A stretch of DNA of 64,000 bases from Psoroptes ovis (Eukaryota > Arthropoda > Arachnida > Sarcoptiformes > Psoroptidae): the NCBI GenBank assembly GCA_002943765.1, contig PQWQ01000006.1:1178001-1242000 (forward strand), given 5' to 3'. Below the pieces are notes generated by a model that worked only from the letters and a program-made list of their open reading frames with translations, ran no database searches and was not told where the DNA came from. Within the stretch, counting starts at the first letter, position 1, and every line of letters starts with the position of its first letter. Position numbers and translations under genes: made by a program. Shown in pieces: positions 1-15,125 of this stretch.

Positions 1-3000
1 TGTTTAGGTCAAATTAAATTTATATTAAACATAATCATTTGACCTTTAATCATTATTGACATTCATTAATCTTTTGTACAAATTGTTTTATTTATTTGAT
101 AATTTTTATTTATTTATTTATTTTTACATTTGAGAATTTTGTTTTTTTCCAAATATCGAGATTTTCTCATGATCCACCTGTGTGTGTGCAAGTGTTCATC
201 AAGATGATGCATTGATTTATTTTCAAATTAATTTCTTTTTTATTATCATGATTATTTGATTCGATTCAATTCAATTTAATTCAATTCAATAAATCGTAAT
301 GGACTCTGATCATTTTCTGTCAAACACAATATATTTCGCTGCTTCAAATCTAGATTAATTTAAGCTTAAATGACAATTTTTTTTAGTTTTTGATCTGAAC
401 ACTTGTCAAATTGAAATATATATCATCATTATTTATTCAATTTTCATTTTACTTTTTCATCTTTTCACGGCTAAATATCATTGACATTAGTCAATCAATC
501 ACAATTAATAATGTCAATTATAATCATATATATGAGTGATACTCGTCCAACATAAAAATGATGTGTCGCATGCGGGTAAATTAATATTGAAAAATTAAGA
601 ATCTTCTTATGATACAATTTATTTGAGATGATAATAATCCGATTGATTTATCAATCTTAGAAATTCAAGAAAACTTTGGAAAAATTCACGAAAATCATCT
701 TCGTACGACACCGCGACGGCCAAAAATTTTAAAAACGACCAGAAAATGGCCATTGCATCGCTTTCGGAGCAGAAAATGAATAAATAAATAAATACATGAT
801 GATGACAATTAAACAACAAAAACAATGCCAGACACAAACACATAACAATTTGTTTTATGACAAATTTTATTACAGATTTTTCAATATTTGAAACAAAGTT
901 TCAAATATATTTTTTAATTTGATTTTATTTTATATTTTGTCGCAAAATTTTTTTCCATAAAATTTTTTTATGAATTTCTCATAAATATTTTCTGAAAATT
1001 TCTGCTTTGAAACACCAGACATCCAAATATTTGTTCGATTCAAAAAAGAAATAGCAAAATTTCCTCGATGTCAATTGTTCATTGTTTGATTATAATGTGT
1101 TTATGGGTTTTTTTGACCAACAAAATCTTGGCTAACGAAAAAAAGGATTGAAATGTGTGGTCTATGCGAGAATTTACGAAGAATCGTTATTTTTATTTGT
1201 CGGCCGGAAACGCTAGACCTCACACTTGTTCGAGCAAAATTTACCTTCAATACCAAGAAGTGCAAGGAAACATTTTCTAAGCATTTCCAGCAAAAAAACA
1301 ATTCTTCAGAAATGGCAATAATAACAATCTGCATAATGCACACGAAAAATGAAAAATATAATTAATTGTTTTCATTTCCATTTTCAATTAATTAACTTTT
1401 TGTGCTTGAATTCGGACAACATTTGACATTTCTCATTAATTGTTTTTATTTATTTAAGAAATAATTTCCATCTAAAAAATACAAAATGCTTCATGTCAAA
1501 ACATTTTTATTTCTAGCAAATCGATACCATCGTAGAAATAAGCAGAAACTAATTTTGACACCATTTTTTCTCTGTTTGTCATCATCATCATCATGATCAA
1601 ATCATCCGAAAACAACAAATTTGTCATATGTGATTCAATGATCAACATTATTATCGACATCGATTGAATGTCGGCGTTCGTTTTGGCCAACGATTGTAAC
1701 ACTTTGAACGTCGTGAGTCGTTGATAAAATGAAATGAAATCGAATAAAAAATACCAGATGCATGTGTGCTGTGATCACGAGCATTTTCTCACACGAGAAA
1801 CTTGAATTTTTTGCACGAAGAAATTTGAAACAAGTGAATGAATAATGGCCTTGCATTCGGTTTGGTGGCAAGAAAACAGTTAGTTTCAGCATATCTTGGC
1901 ACTATTTGCCATCACCAGCGATAATTTTATCAGAGAATGAAATAAAAGAAAACATTTACTCAAGACACCAAAAATAAATGATTTAAAAAACAACTGTTAA
2001 ACATCAAATATAAGAAAAACATTTTGAATTTTGCTGCATAGAAACCATAAAACACATTCAAATTGCTTTGAATTTTGTTTGGGTGACTTTCAATGTGAAT
2101 ATGAGTACGAACAAGAACAAATACATTGTTGATAATTAAGAAAATTTTGGAATCAAATTTTTTTTCCATTTGACAAGTTACTGGCCAGTATCTTCATAGA
2201 GTATTCATATTCACAGTCTGCACATATACCAAAAGAAAAAAATGATGATAATAATAATGGTAATGATGATTGAGATAAATTTAATGAAATAATATATTTT
2301 TCAATGGACAATTTCGAATAAAGAAGACACACAAAATAATTATCTTATCTTGATTTGAAGTAAATTAAGATGAAGAAGAAGAAACATTGAATTCAAATTT
2401 AAAATTCAAAATTTGTAAATGTAAATCATTTTTGTAAATGTAAATTGCTTCTGGAGATTTTTTCTCCGAAATTTTACTCGAAAAATTTTTTCAGTTTGTA
2501 TCTTTATTTGTATCTCCAGTCATAGCTTCATTTCTTTTCAACCAGAAAAAACAACTTTAGTCAAATGACACATTTTTCATTGTCATCATTATGATAATGC
2601 CACTTTGAATGTGACACTGAGTGTCTGTGTGTATGTTTAACATTTGATCCTATGAAATTGATAAATACAATTTTAATGACATTCTTAGCTTTTTTTTATT
2701 CGTCAAATTGAATGATACTCAAAGATAATAATAATATCACAATATGAAATTAAATAATTCAATTTGTATTCATTCAACAACCATTTTGATGAAAATGAAG
2801 GTATAATGATAATTCTAAATCAAAAATTTTTGATACGACAACAACATGGATGCTCAAGGGCAATTCGTACATTGAAATTTTAAATGTTGAGGCGAGTGCC
2901 TTTAGCCTCTTCAAGCGCAGATTGCTACGATTTTTTTTAATTTCATTTATTCAAATTCAAAGAATTATCATCAAAAATATTTTTGATATTTGATTTGATG

Positions 3001-6000
3001 CGGTCGAATTGAAAAGAATTTGAATACGGATGTTATTAAAAATGAATGAATTTTGCCAAGAAAATATTTACCAACTGTGAGCGATTTGATTCCCTGTTGA
3101 GTTGCTGGGTAAGTTCAAATACACATCTTGTGCAAACGGATCTTGTGGATTTTGTTTTATATCATTTCATTTGATCGAAAACAAAATGAGCCAAAACTCA
3201 AAAATTTTTTTTCTTTCAAATTATGAATTATAAAACAATAAATAATAATTCACAAGCCTCAAGATATCATATATGTAATAATAATCTATTTAATTACATG
3301 CTACAAGCATCAATACGAGAATCATCAATTTATTCATCAATCAATAAGATCATAAATTGATTACCGTTATCATTGGTTATGTGGTGAATGATTTTTGAAA
3401 AATATATTCAAATTTTCCCTCAATTTTCCAATTGAAACTAGTAATTAAACAAATTTATCGATAAACATTTATCATCAACATATTCAAAACAATCGAAAAC
3501 CAATCAAAAATAAGCTTAAACTTGTCAATTATTGCTTAGAAAAGGTTTCATTTGAATTCATTTTCTAAAAAGAAATATTAGAGAGACAAGTCCCGAAAAA
3601 CAAAGAAGAAAGCCATAAGGGCCTTGAAGATAAAATTCATAAATCAAGAATCAGAGATTCATTCCTAGTGGCTTTTGGCCATTTATATCTCGAATTCAAA
3701 TACATTTAAATTCAGAAAAGAACCAAAAACAAAAAAAAAATTCAAATCTAATTTCAATTTTAATTATATGTTTTGGCACAAAAATAAATATGTTTGGAAA
3801 TCATTTGTGAAATTGGTCCGAAAATATTTTTTCTTAGGCTCAAAATTCTTTGGTTTTTCCTTCAATCTTATGTTTATCAATCGACCAATAATTAGCCATT
3901 GGTTATCAATATTCACCTGTAGATATGAATGTTGGTAAATGGGGATAAATTTTGACCAAAAAAATATTATTCAAAGATCATTAATTGATCATTTTTTTTG
4001 GAAAGGTATTAATTAATTTAAGATAGTTAATCACTTTTTCTTTTCATTTCTTGGCTGAAATTGAAGCGAGCAAATGATGTAAATATTGAACCTTGAAAGC
4101 TAAAAAAATCTGGACCTACAATTTGCGTTTTACGGTAGTCTTGAATAATGTTGGAGAAACCAAATGATTACACTAAAATGATGATTTTCTTGCCTTAAAC
4201 ATACAAATAAGAATGGATCAATTTGCTTGGAATTTTCTCTGGGAAAATATTATGTGATATTGAATATTAGCTAATTTTTATTGGTTTAATGATCATAATT
4301 ATTATGGAAAAAAAGTAACAAATTTTCGCTTAAAGAAAAATGAACTGAATTCTTTGAATCAACCATTAAGAATATATGGTTTTCTTGAAACAAGTTGACC
4401 TCGAATTAATATTAGTTGTCACATGATACATTTTTTGATATATATGAAGAAATAAATTTTAAAATTTTATTCGTTTCTTCAGATTGTTATGGACCATATC
4501 ACGTTGTGACCATATGCACTTGTATCGCATTTTTGTGTGCTGATTGAACAACACATTAACTTCGTTGTTTTTATGTTTGGCGCAAAACAACAAATGAAAT
4601 GATGAATTTTAATGACATTACATAACATTTGTTCATTTGTAAAGTTTCTTTTCATTTTTTGAGAAAAAATACACTTGAAAATTGCTGTAAACAACTGAAT
4701 CCACACAAAAAAACAAATAAATACAAATAAACGAATCCGATTTTCAAGAAAACAGAAAAAAACAAAAACAAAAATCATAAAATGAGAATTTCTATGTAAA
4801 TTTCAATGGAAATCGATGGATGCTTGGGCAAAGCTTTCGCAGCTTCGGCAGCTTTTAAGAAAAAAAATTTTATCAATTTTTCAAAGCGAAAAAAATCAAT
4901 TTCAAAAAAAATTGATCATTACACAGAGAAATATTTGAAGAAATTGCCCATAAATTTCTTAAAAACAACAAAAGCTTTGAGTAATGAAAAAATGAGTTTT
5001 TCACATGATATTTGCAACAACAATATTGATTTTATTATCATTGTTTAATTGTTTTGAAAATTATTCGAAACAATTTCACATATTACACACCAATTCATCG
5101 CATACAAAAAAGTCAAGTTCAAATGTCAAATGGACGTAATAATTGATCGCAAATGATTATGATCATAATGATCAGTGAAAAAATTTGCTCATTTATCGTT
5201 GTTTGGCCAGTTTTTGACCAGTTTTTTCCGACCAAGATTGGTTCATCAAAGCAGAATCATCTCTCACTGATGATCATCATCAATGTTTTTTTCCGAATCC
5301 GGGTTCATTAATAATTTAAATTTAAATTTTGAAAAACAAAAAAATATTTCAACAAATGCTTAGGTGTGTCCAATCTAGCCAATTGTAGCCATTTGATCAT
5401 CAATTTGACCATCATTGCTTGCCATTTAACCCCATACACTTGAATCATTTGCAATCATTTGTCAAATTGACTCAATGTAATCGATTCATTTGATTGAATT
5501 TCGAAAGCGAAATGCTAGAAATTTTGTTCAATATGAAAATTTCGAGAAAATTAATTAAAAAATATTTCAAAAAAAAACAAAAAACAAATGAAATTTGACC
5601 AGAAAAACTTGAACAAAAATATATGAAAAATATTTCAAAAAACATTTGAGATTCAGATACATAACCTGTAATTATAACCAGAGAAAAATTATTTTTTTCT
5701 ACCTTTAAAAACTCTAAAAATTCTTAAAATTTTGCCAGTAGCCAAAAGATCAAATAAGATTTTTTAACCAAATTTTTTCCATGAATTTTTTTTCAACGCT
5801 GAAACCAAATATTGTGGTTTACCGTAGAGAAAATAATGAAAGTAGACCAAACTTCATTAATGGTATTCGTATTCGGCAATTTCGCTGAAGCAAATTTATG
5901 CAAAAAAAAACAATGAAAAATGACCAAAAAATAAATTTTATTTATACCTTCGAGAGATGAAATGTAAAAAACGTCGTTGAGAAAGAAAGAAAAAATATTT

Positions 6001-9000
6001 AAAACATTGAACATCATCATGTGCAATGATGATCATCATCATTGTTTAAATTGATTGCCCTTGTTGATTGTCCTAAGGGCCAATTGAGAGCTTGGAAGTT
6101 CCAAAAAACACAAGAAACAAATACGGACAGTTCAAATACCTGAATATAAATCAACTGAAGAAGAATTTAAACATCAATATTTTATTTTGTGTCCTGGGCA
6201 AAATAATTTTTCTGAAAAATATTTGAGATATTTCTTAAATGCAGTCACTCAATAAACCACACATATTTCAAAGGGAAATTTTTTCTCGAAAAATTCTCAA
6301 ACAATTTTCAAACGATTATATTGAATTTTCAATGTAAAATATATTTTTGCAAATGGCAAAATTTATGCAATGCACACATACACATGACACATTGTATGCT
6401 TGGCGACGTCTTGTCTTTGCCATTTTGCCATCTTCGTTGTTGTTGCCATAAGTTTACATGCCATATTCATCTTCATAGATCTTCGTAAAGCTAAAAAAAT
6501 GTATCCATTTCTAATGTGTCATCATCGGTGGACAAACACACATCGTGACTAGGCAAAAAAGCTGAAAATCAAAAATTTCATCGAAGCTAAAAAACTATCA
6601 CTTGTTGATCATTATTTGGTTCATCAAAGAAAAAATCATAATCATAATTTTCAATTATTCAAGAAGGTCGTCTCGAGATTTATTTATTCATTTTCATTTT
6701 TTTTTCTTCTCAATAAAATGGTGCATTATGACCTTTGTCATCATTATCATTATCATTACCATTATTGTTATTATTATTATCATTATGATCATGAAAAATT
6801 TTTATTGTGAATTATTGAGAGGTTCATCATTTTTGAAATCAATTGTTCAATGATGTGTCTGTATAATGAGTGTGATACATTACATGATTTTCAATTGAAA
6901 TTGAATTTCCATGATTTTCCTATTTGGTATTGAATTTCTTTTTAGTCCCATCTTTCATCCTCAAGCGAATCAATGATGATTTTATTCAATTCTTCAAAGA
7001 TGAATGCAATCATTAGCAAATCGATATGCATTCAAATGCTTTCACTTCTTTGACGTGATTTTTTCCAAAAAAATTGGTCCGATATCATTTGATTTTTTGA
7101 TGATTCTGCTCAATTTTCGGTCAAATTTTCTTGTTTTTTTCTTTTTGTAATTAGATATTCCCGTCGAAATTTAAATTTGTCCTTGGAATTTTCTTTGAAT
7201 TTTAATAATCATTAAATCATGACATGTTTTAATTGATTGTCACATTCAAATGCAAAATGAGTGCAAAACGCAAAAAAAATCTGTCATTTGACACTTTAAA
7301 AACAATAATAATGATTACCAGTGATTATCGTTACCAGAGAAAAAAGAAAGACCTTGATCAATGAATGTCGATGATTAACTCTTTGCTTATCATCATTTCT
7401 TTTTTGTCTATGAATGTTTGATTTGTTTTGTTTGTTAAGGGAAAAACCTCAAAAAAAGTCCATTTAATTTTTTCATTTTCTGAAGTCGAAAAAAAACTTT
7501 CGATTTTGTTACAATTAAAAAGAATGAAAGAAAAAAACCAGTCAAGCAAAACGGCTTCTGGGTCTTGAATGTCGTCGGTATTTTGTTTCATTTAATAATT
7601 CATCTGCATGTATTCTAAGGCCGTTTGCTTCAAGTTTTGTTTCAAGTCTGGAACTAACAAACTTTAACCAGGCCATTCAGTATGAATGGCGAGAAAATAA
7701 GATCAAAAAATGTGAATCAAACTTTACTTTTTTTCTTTGTTTGTTGGTTTATTTGTTTTTAAACGAACAAAGAAAAAAACCAACGTCGGTTCCAAAAATC
7801 AAATGGACACTTGCTGCGCTTTGTATTGCGTTCACTGTGTTGTATGGCTGGCGATCATTTGCTTTGATCATTTGGCATTTGAAAAAATGAAATTGCTTTA
7901 ATTTGAATTTTCGAATTAAAAAAAAATGAAAATCATATTCTTATTTGAATGATATTTGTGCAACTTAAACCAACCTTTGGCTCGCCAAAATTTATAGCCT
8001 TTCATTTTATTTATTTATTCTTTTTAATTTAAATAAAAGATCGCTGATCCGGGTTGATGATGACGATGATTCGCTAATGATAATGATAATCATTTTTGTT
8101 CATTTTCTTATGTGAATATGAAAATTAGCATCATAAATTAGCATCCACCTAAGCAAAACTATTAATTCAAAGGCTAAATGTGTCAATACTTTCCACCTTT
8201 TATTCGAATAATTAATCCAATTTCAGAAAGACGACAGGCGCCGTATTGTTGATTTGAATGATTTGAAATTTGAAAATTCTTTGAAATGAATCAATCAAAA
8301 ACAGCAACGATAACAGCGACGGTTATCGATTTCAATGTCATCTAAGAGAACAAAGGAAAAAATCAAATCAAATCGATTGATTAGTTCATGTGTTTTCACA
8401 TTATTACACATTCCATATTCACAAGTGAAAAAAATAATTCACAAGTTGATTGAATAAAAATCAAAATTATCATGAACTACTTGTGTGTGCTGTTGCTGTT
8501 CATTGTTGTTTTTGTTGTTTGTGGCTATTCGAGGATTGATACCATTAATACCATTGATATCATTGATATACCATGACCAAGAACATAATATTCTCAATCG
8601 ATAATGATTATAATGATTACATTTTGATTTCATTGATTGAATTCATTTGATTTCATTTGTTTGTGATATTTTGGCGTCTTTTGACTTTTATCACTTGTTA
8701 TTGTTTTCTATTATATTTATTCAAATTTTGCGAATGGTCTTTTGTTCGGGAAAAATTTAAATGTCAAATAGTCGCCGCTATTTTATTGTTTGACCACAGA
8801 GTCAAACATAAAAAAGCCCACCTAACACACACACACACACACTTGACCCATTATCCATTATGTACATTCATTCATTTATGTTCAATTGTTTGACTTTATA
8901 ATTTCCATTATTCGCGATCTTTGGACCGCAAACAAACAAAATAAAAGAAACAAAAATGAAACAAAAGTCTAGCCATGTAATGGAGAATAAATAAAATATT

Positions 9001-12000
9001 GAAAAAAATGAATCATTTTACTCGATTGGTGGTGCTATGGTTTTTCTCGTTTGGTTTATTTAGTCGGCTATTTTCATATGAAAACAATCGAAAAAATTTC
9101 TTCATATCGAAATCGATTATTATTTTGTGATTTGATTTCGGCGATTTTGCTTCAATGAGAGCCTAAAAAAAATTGTGAAATAAATAAGATAAAGCAAATT
9201 TTCACCGTTCATTATCAATGACAATTTGTTTTCTTTTGTCGATTCTCCGAATTTCTTCGAAAAAAAGAGCTTCAGATAAGGTTTCAATGATAATTTCAAT
9301 ATTTAAATATGTATTCAAAAAGGTTCATGTTTCAAGAGTCAAATATTTTCAGAATTTCATTCTTAAATCAAATTAAATAATTCTCATAGATCTCACACGA
9401 AGTAAAGAATTCATTCAAATTTGAATTTGATTGAATCCAGAGAAAAAGAATGATCAGAGCAGAAAATCCACAGCCGGTTAGCGGTTGATTGAGAGGACGA
9501 GACAAAAATTTCGAAGAAACCAAACTAAAAATCCACTAATCGTTTCGCACCATTAACCATTTGATTACAATCATTAGTTGGTCATTCGATGGTCATTTGA
9601 TGACCATTTGGTTTGATTCACAGTCAAAAAATTGAGAGTTGAAAAGTAATGAAGCGCTGAAAATTCAAACAGAGATTCAATTAGATGAACACATTATTTT
9701 GACGCAATCGATTGCCTATGTGTGTGAGTGTAAATATATCAAGTCTTTAATTTTAAATTTCGATCAAATGAAAAAATAAAAATAAACAAAAAATAATTCG
9801 AAATTTACGTTTTTTCTCTGCCATTTTTCCGAAGGTAATTTGTGATGATTATTACACACACACACGCACACATTTGATTGACATAATGATAGAGCTTGGT
9901 ACGATTCATACGACAACAGCAGCAGCAACCACAACAAATGTCTGGTAATTCAATTAACACTTTTTGAATTTCTGCCAAATGGACAAAAAGATAGAGAAAA
10001 TGAAAAATCATCTCCCAAGGTAATAATCAATGATCATCATCGTAATCATCAATGACTGGAACGGCGGAAATGGTCGATTAGTGGACATTTAGTGTGTGTG
10101 TGCCACTGGTCATTATTCTTTGATCTTATTATCATTATTTTTTTCATTTTTGTTTTTCGCGATTGAATCAATCGACTTTTGAGTGAAAAAAGGGAAAAAT
10201 ACAAACATTAGTGTCATTTAGAATTGAAAAAAGAAGAAATTGAAAATTGATTATCATTATCATTATTAGGTCAATTCGGCCTTAAAGCACACAACAAAAA
10301 ACCTCTATGATTATTATTACATTAACTTCGACGATAAACTCGAACTCAATCGTTTCGTTTTGGACACAATTTTCCATTCAAACTTTTTTTCACGAATTTC
10401 ATTTGTGGCCAAAATTCATTCATAGAAATTCATGATAAAAGAGTTTTTCAATTTCAAATTCAATGACTAATGAAAACCATATGCGATCACACATTCACGC
10501 TCTCACACACATATCATACTGATCATTTCACATGATTATTACGTTTCGATCAATGAATGCTTAAAAAATTATGATATTTGGTCATTTTCTATTCATCTAT
10601 CTCTTGATGATAATCATCGACATTGGCCAACAATGATGGTGGGCTTGTTTCTGGTCAACTTTGATTTGATTTTCATCGGAGATAATATTCTAAAAATAAA
10701 TGTATTCAAACTTCAAATTTAACTTGAACAAATAACGGTAGTCTTTGATTGAATGAATAATTTTCAATTTAAAAAAAAATGAAAACATCGATATCTAATC
10801 AATAATTGATTGATAATTTGATGGTAAACAAAAACAAAGGCAAAATCATAAAATTTTCCGGCAATGAATGTTTGAATTTTGACATTTTGAATGTAGAAAC
10901 ACATTTGGAAACACACAACATTCAAACGCAACCTAGATATGCTGTTTATAATATATCATATCATTTTTGGTGATTATCATTGTTATTATCATCAAATGAT
11001 AATACTACTTCACGGTAAAAAAACCAGAATCTACCGCGCCCAAATTTATCATGTAAATGTTTGTATATTTATGTATTGATAATAATTTCATGTATTGGGT
11101 ACTACTTTTTTTCAAAGCTTTTGGTTGGACCAAAAGTTGAAAACCATGAAAAACAATGAAAATTCATGATAAAAAATTTAAAAAAAAATCGCCTTAACAC
11201 AATGAAAATCATGAAAATTATGAATGACCATAAAAGTTTTTACGAAAACAATTACCATCAATGATAACGAATTATTATTGAATTCATTCATTGATTGATA
11301 AATTATATTTATCCATTTTCGACCACCAAGAGCATATGGTTTTATTAGAAGGCAAGGTATGGTTACATGTCAAGGCATATGATAGTAGAATGGAAGAAAA
11401 TGTTGAAAACATAAAATTCCATAACACGATTCGCTATTGACAATAACGGTGATCAAGGCTCCTTGCAGGTGATAGCGAATATATTCAATTATTCAATCGC
11501 TACGATTTGCTTCCGATTTCAATTAATTTATTATTTCATTTTCTTTGAATTGAATTTTAGATGAAAAAATTATTTGTCGGCGAAATTATTTAAATTTGTT
11601 AGAGATTTTGACAAATTTTCAACTTTGAATATTTTGAAACTTGAAAAATTCAGTGAAATTACTCATTTTTTTTTTCACCGAAGAATTCAAAACCGCACCC
11701 GAAATAATAATTATGAATAGATCAATGAATCAATGAATAAGAAAAAATAAATAAATAAACATCGTTTCAACAAGTTTTTTGAGAGTGATTGAAATCTTTG
11801 ACGATTTCGATTTAATTTCACTTTAAATTCATTGAAAAAATTTTTTTGAAAAAAATTGAATGTTTATCAACATTCGAAGGCGTCATTTGTAAACATAATA
11901 TTATTATTACTATTACTATTATCATCAATATATTGATTCGAATATATCAAAATCGCTTTAGTCTGCCATGGGTTTTTAATTTATTTTTTTAGTTTAGGTG

Positions 12001-13114
12001 TGAGATGATATTTCAATCATCATCATAATCATAGGCATCATCGGCATTCGTTTCTTTTACCTATGCATGAATATTTGAATAAATTCAACAACAAAAATGA
12101 AAAAGGTCAAATGTCAATTAAACATCATCATCAAAAGTTTATCAATATCGATAGTGTGATGATAATGGATGCAGTAGAAAAACTATTCAAATTTTTCTGA
12201 ATGAATCGAAATGGACGAAATTCAAAAACAATAATCATTATTTCTATTCAAATGATACAAAGAATCAAAAAACAGAAGTGATGATCATAGTTCATTAATG
12301 ACCGATTCGACGATATAATGCTATCATTATCATCATCGTATCACAATGTCATAATTGATTTGGTTTAATGATATCATATCATACCATTGTTATCATTGTT
12401 AATAGTTTCCGGCCGATCTCGTGGCCAGCGTCACTTCTCATGATCTTTGTTTTCATCGATGATCGTTGTTTTTATTATTATTGTTCGTATAATTTGTTTG
12501 AAATTGAACAAAGACAATTGAAAATGTGACACGCGTTCTCTCTGCCCCAAATTCGGGCCATTGTGCTCGGACCATCGATCGATTAGATCAAATTTTTCAA
12601 TCTTGTCCAGAGATTCTTTGATGATAAGAGATTTCGACGATGGTATCATGTCAATTGGTAGATTGATTCGATTTAAATTGTGACAAATATGAAAGAAAAA
12701 ATAATTATTTTTTCTCATTTAAAAATGCTTAGAGCTAAGTTGAACTTCAGTTCTCTGATACACACATCGATATATTATCTGAGGTGAATTCAAAGGCCAA
12801 TTTGATATGAGTCAAAGCAGATGCTATTGGCTGAAATTGAAGAAAATATATTCAAAATATATGTCAAAGTCCAGACAATTTATTGATTTTTTTGGTCGAT
12901 TTTGTTATTTGAAGAAATGAATCGAAAAAAACATTTTCAATTTAAATTTTTTTAAAGATTTATTTGAATTTTCAATAGAAATGACGAAAAATAAAAAAAT
13001 AAAATGCATTTAAAACAATCTAAGAAAAAATAATTTACAAAAAAACAAATTGGAAAATTTTACAGAAAATTATCGATTTCATGTGATGACATAGACAAAA
13101 AAGTTGAAAAAATT
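1..13114. other. AT-rich gene-poor region downstream of the odd-skipped gene
   Basis: I see no convincing gene here. The open frames are short, dominated by Phe, Ile, Asn, Lys and His runs from A/T tracts and ATG/ATT repeats, and none shows a recognisable domain or a coherent splice structure. There are scattered CAT/ATG triplet runs, short CA runs (for example near 8829-8841 and 9853-9870) and many oligo-A/T tracts. Its position next to a developmental zinc-finger gene suggests, by inference only, that part of it is regulatory DNA. The small frames on the minus strand at 12431-12718 and 619-843 lie in slightly more GC-rich patches but match nothing I know. Confidence 0.6.
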
Positions 13115-15125
13115 TTAAAATTGATTAATCAATGATTGATTTTGATGTGGATGCGGATGATGTCCAACCAATGACTCGATTGAATTGTATTGATTCATGA
13201 TCATCATTGTTTTATCCGGTATCAATGATTTATTTTTCGCCAATGTTGTTGTTGAAGATGTCAAAGGATTTGTTGTTGGTGTTGTCATTGTTGTTGTCGA
13301 ATGTATCAACATATGACGACGTAAATCACAATTACGACGAAATTCTTTACCACATTTATCGCAATTGAATGGCTTTATATCGGTATGTGTTAATAAATGT
13401 GTTTTCAGATTTGATCTTTGATTAAAACCACGGCCACAAATATGACATTTATGTGGTGATAACTCTTTATGTAATATTTTATGAACAGCTAATGTACGTG
13501 ATTGACAAAATCCTTTACCACACTCAGTACATTTGAATGGTTTTTCTTTTGAATGTATAAATCTATGTTTGATCAAATATAAAAAACAAAAATTTTCGAA
13601 TAAATTATCAAATAAATAATCGGACAATCAATACTAAACAACACCGACAACACATACCTATGATCTCTTAAATGATCCTGTCGTCGAAATGCTTTCCCAC
13701 AAATATCGCAATTAAATGGCCGTTCATCTGTGTGTGTGCGTTCGTGTATTAATAAATTATATGATTTTGTAAATTGTCTTTGACAAAATTTACAAATAAA
13801 TTTCTTCTTTTTACGTTTTCCATTACCATTATTCGTATTTGAATTGTTTGTTTTTGATTGTTCATCAATAAACATTGATTGTTTCTGTTTATCACAAATA
13901 ATCATTTTTTTATTAATTTGATCACTTGTTTTGATTGTTTGATTTTCATCTGTTTCATTAACACTATCGACATCAATATCATCGTCATCATTATAATCAT
14001 CTGGTTCAGTTGCTGATTTAGCTAAATTTGCAAAATCAAATTTACGTTTTTTCAATAAAGTTTTTTCCGGAAAATTTGTTTCTCCTTTTTTGATTGTTAA
14101 ATTTAATGGAGGTTGTGATGGTGATGGCGATGTCAACGATGATGATGATGATGTTAATGGAAAATTTTCCAATGAATTTGCACCAGGTGTATGTGGCGGT
14201 GTTAATAATAGATTTATTGATGCATTATTATTATTATTTATTATTTCTTTTGGAATTGTCATTATTGATGATTGAAATTGAGGATTTGATTGATATTGTT
14301 GTTGTCGATGATGATGATTATGGTGATGGGTATGGCATTCTGTAAATGAGCGATAAATAAACAAATAAAGATAAAAATCATTGAATATAATGATGAATTA
14401 TATACAAGTCAATAGGAGAAAAATTTCAAAAAAAAAAATTAATTTTTTAAATTATTCAAACGCACACACACACACATTTACAAACACGGATGTGTCAGAG
14501 GTCAAAGATTCAGAATATTTTCTTAAATTCATTTCTTATCAAAATAAAGGAAATATTTCTTCGCTATTTGTAAATCACCACACCTTTTGTGAATTATCCT
14601 TTTGTAAAATAATCATAAGATTCATAGAATAATCATTGAAATAATAACAGCAAATGAATGGCAAAAAAAGCTACTGTAAATTATTCATCGCAAGTAAAAA
14701 TGTCCACACCTGATCCTTATACTACCTTATTCTACGACCATAGTTAGATAATGAAACCTATCCTTTTTTTCCGCAACAAGGTCCGGGTTTTGGTTCAATT
14801 CCGTTTATTTTTGTGAATATTTTTCTATAGAATACTTACGATTTATGAGATGATAATTTGATTGATTTAATCGTTGATGATGCTCATGATTATGATGATG
14901 AGGACGATGGTTATAGTAATTAAATGATGATGCCATTAATGAATATAAATTATTTGTTGCTTGTAAATTTTTTCGATGTAAAAATAAATCAACACTTTTC
15001 TGGTGCTGTTGATGGGCCAATAAATATTGTTGCAATACCAACAAATCCAGAGTTGGATGATGATTATTTGATTGATTCGCCATCATTGTCATTGGTTGCT
15101 GCTGCTGTTTATCATTGATGATCAT
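13115..15125 (-). CDS. bowl: Odd-skipped family (Osr/Bowl-type) C2H2 zinc-finger transcription factor
   Basis: Nuclear transcription factor of the odd-skipped family, which controls segment, leg-joint, gut and related patterning in insects and kidney, limb and heart development in vertebrates. Three exons join in frame: 15125-14840, 14339-13658 and 13562-13115, giving 471 residues; both introns are GT-AG (500 and 95 bp). The start ATG has a stop codon two triplets upstream in frame. Five C2H2 fingers lie at about residues 276-298, 304-326, 332-354, 360-382 and 388-410. The first carries FTKSYNLLIHERTHTDERP and the fourth FNQRSNLKTHLLTHTDIKP, both hallmarks of the family. A FDFANLA motif at 196-202 upstream of the fingers is also found in Osr proteins. 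The rest is low-complexity His, Gln, Asn and Ser. The second intron splits the linker region of finger 2 between its two zinc-binding histidines. Five fingers fit Bowl/Sob/Osr2 better than four-fingered Odd; the exact orthologue is not settled, so the symbol is provisional. Confidence 0.92.

Noticed and set aside
2880..2935. Short GC-richer hairpin followed by a T run, looking like a Pol III transcript
   Set aside because: GAGGC/GCCTC stem is only five pairs and no A/B box or known small RNA pattern could be matched.
12431..12718. 95-codon minus-strand frame with a locally more GC-rich segment
   Set aside because: No recognisable domain, no splice context, and it lies just past the odd-skipped stop, so it could equally be 3' UTR or spacer.
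14771..14803. GGTTCAATTCC resembling a tRNA T-arm inside the first odd-skipped intron
   Set aside because: The flanking bases do not form a T stem, and no acceptor, D or anticodon arms can be placed.
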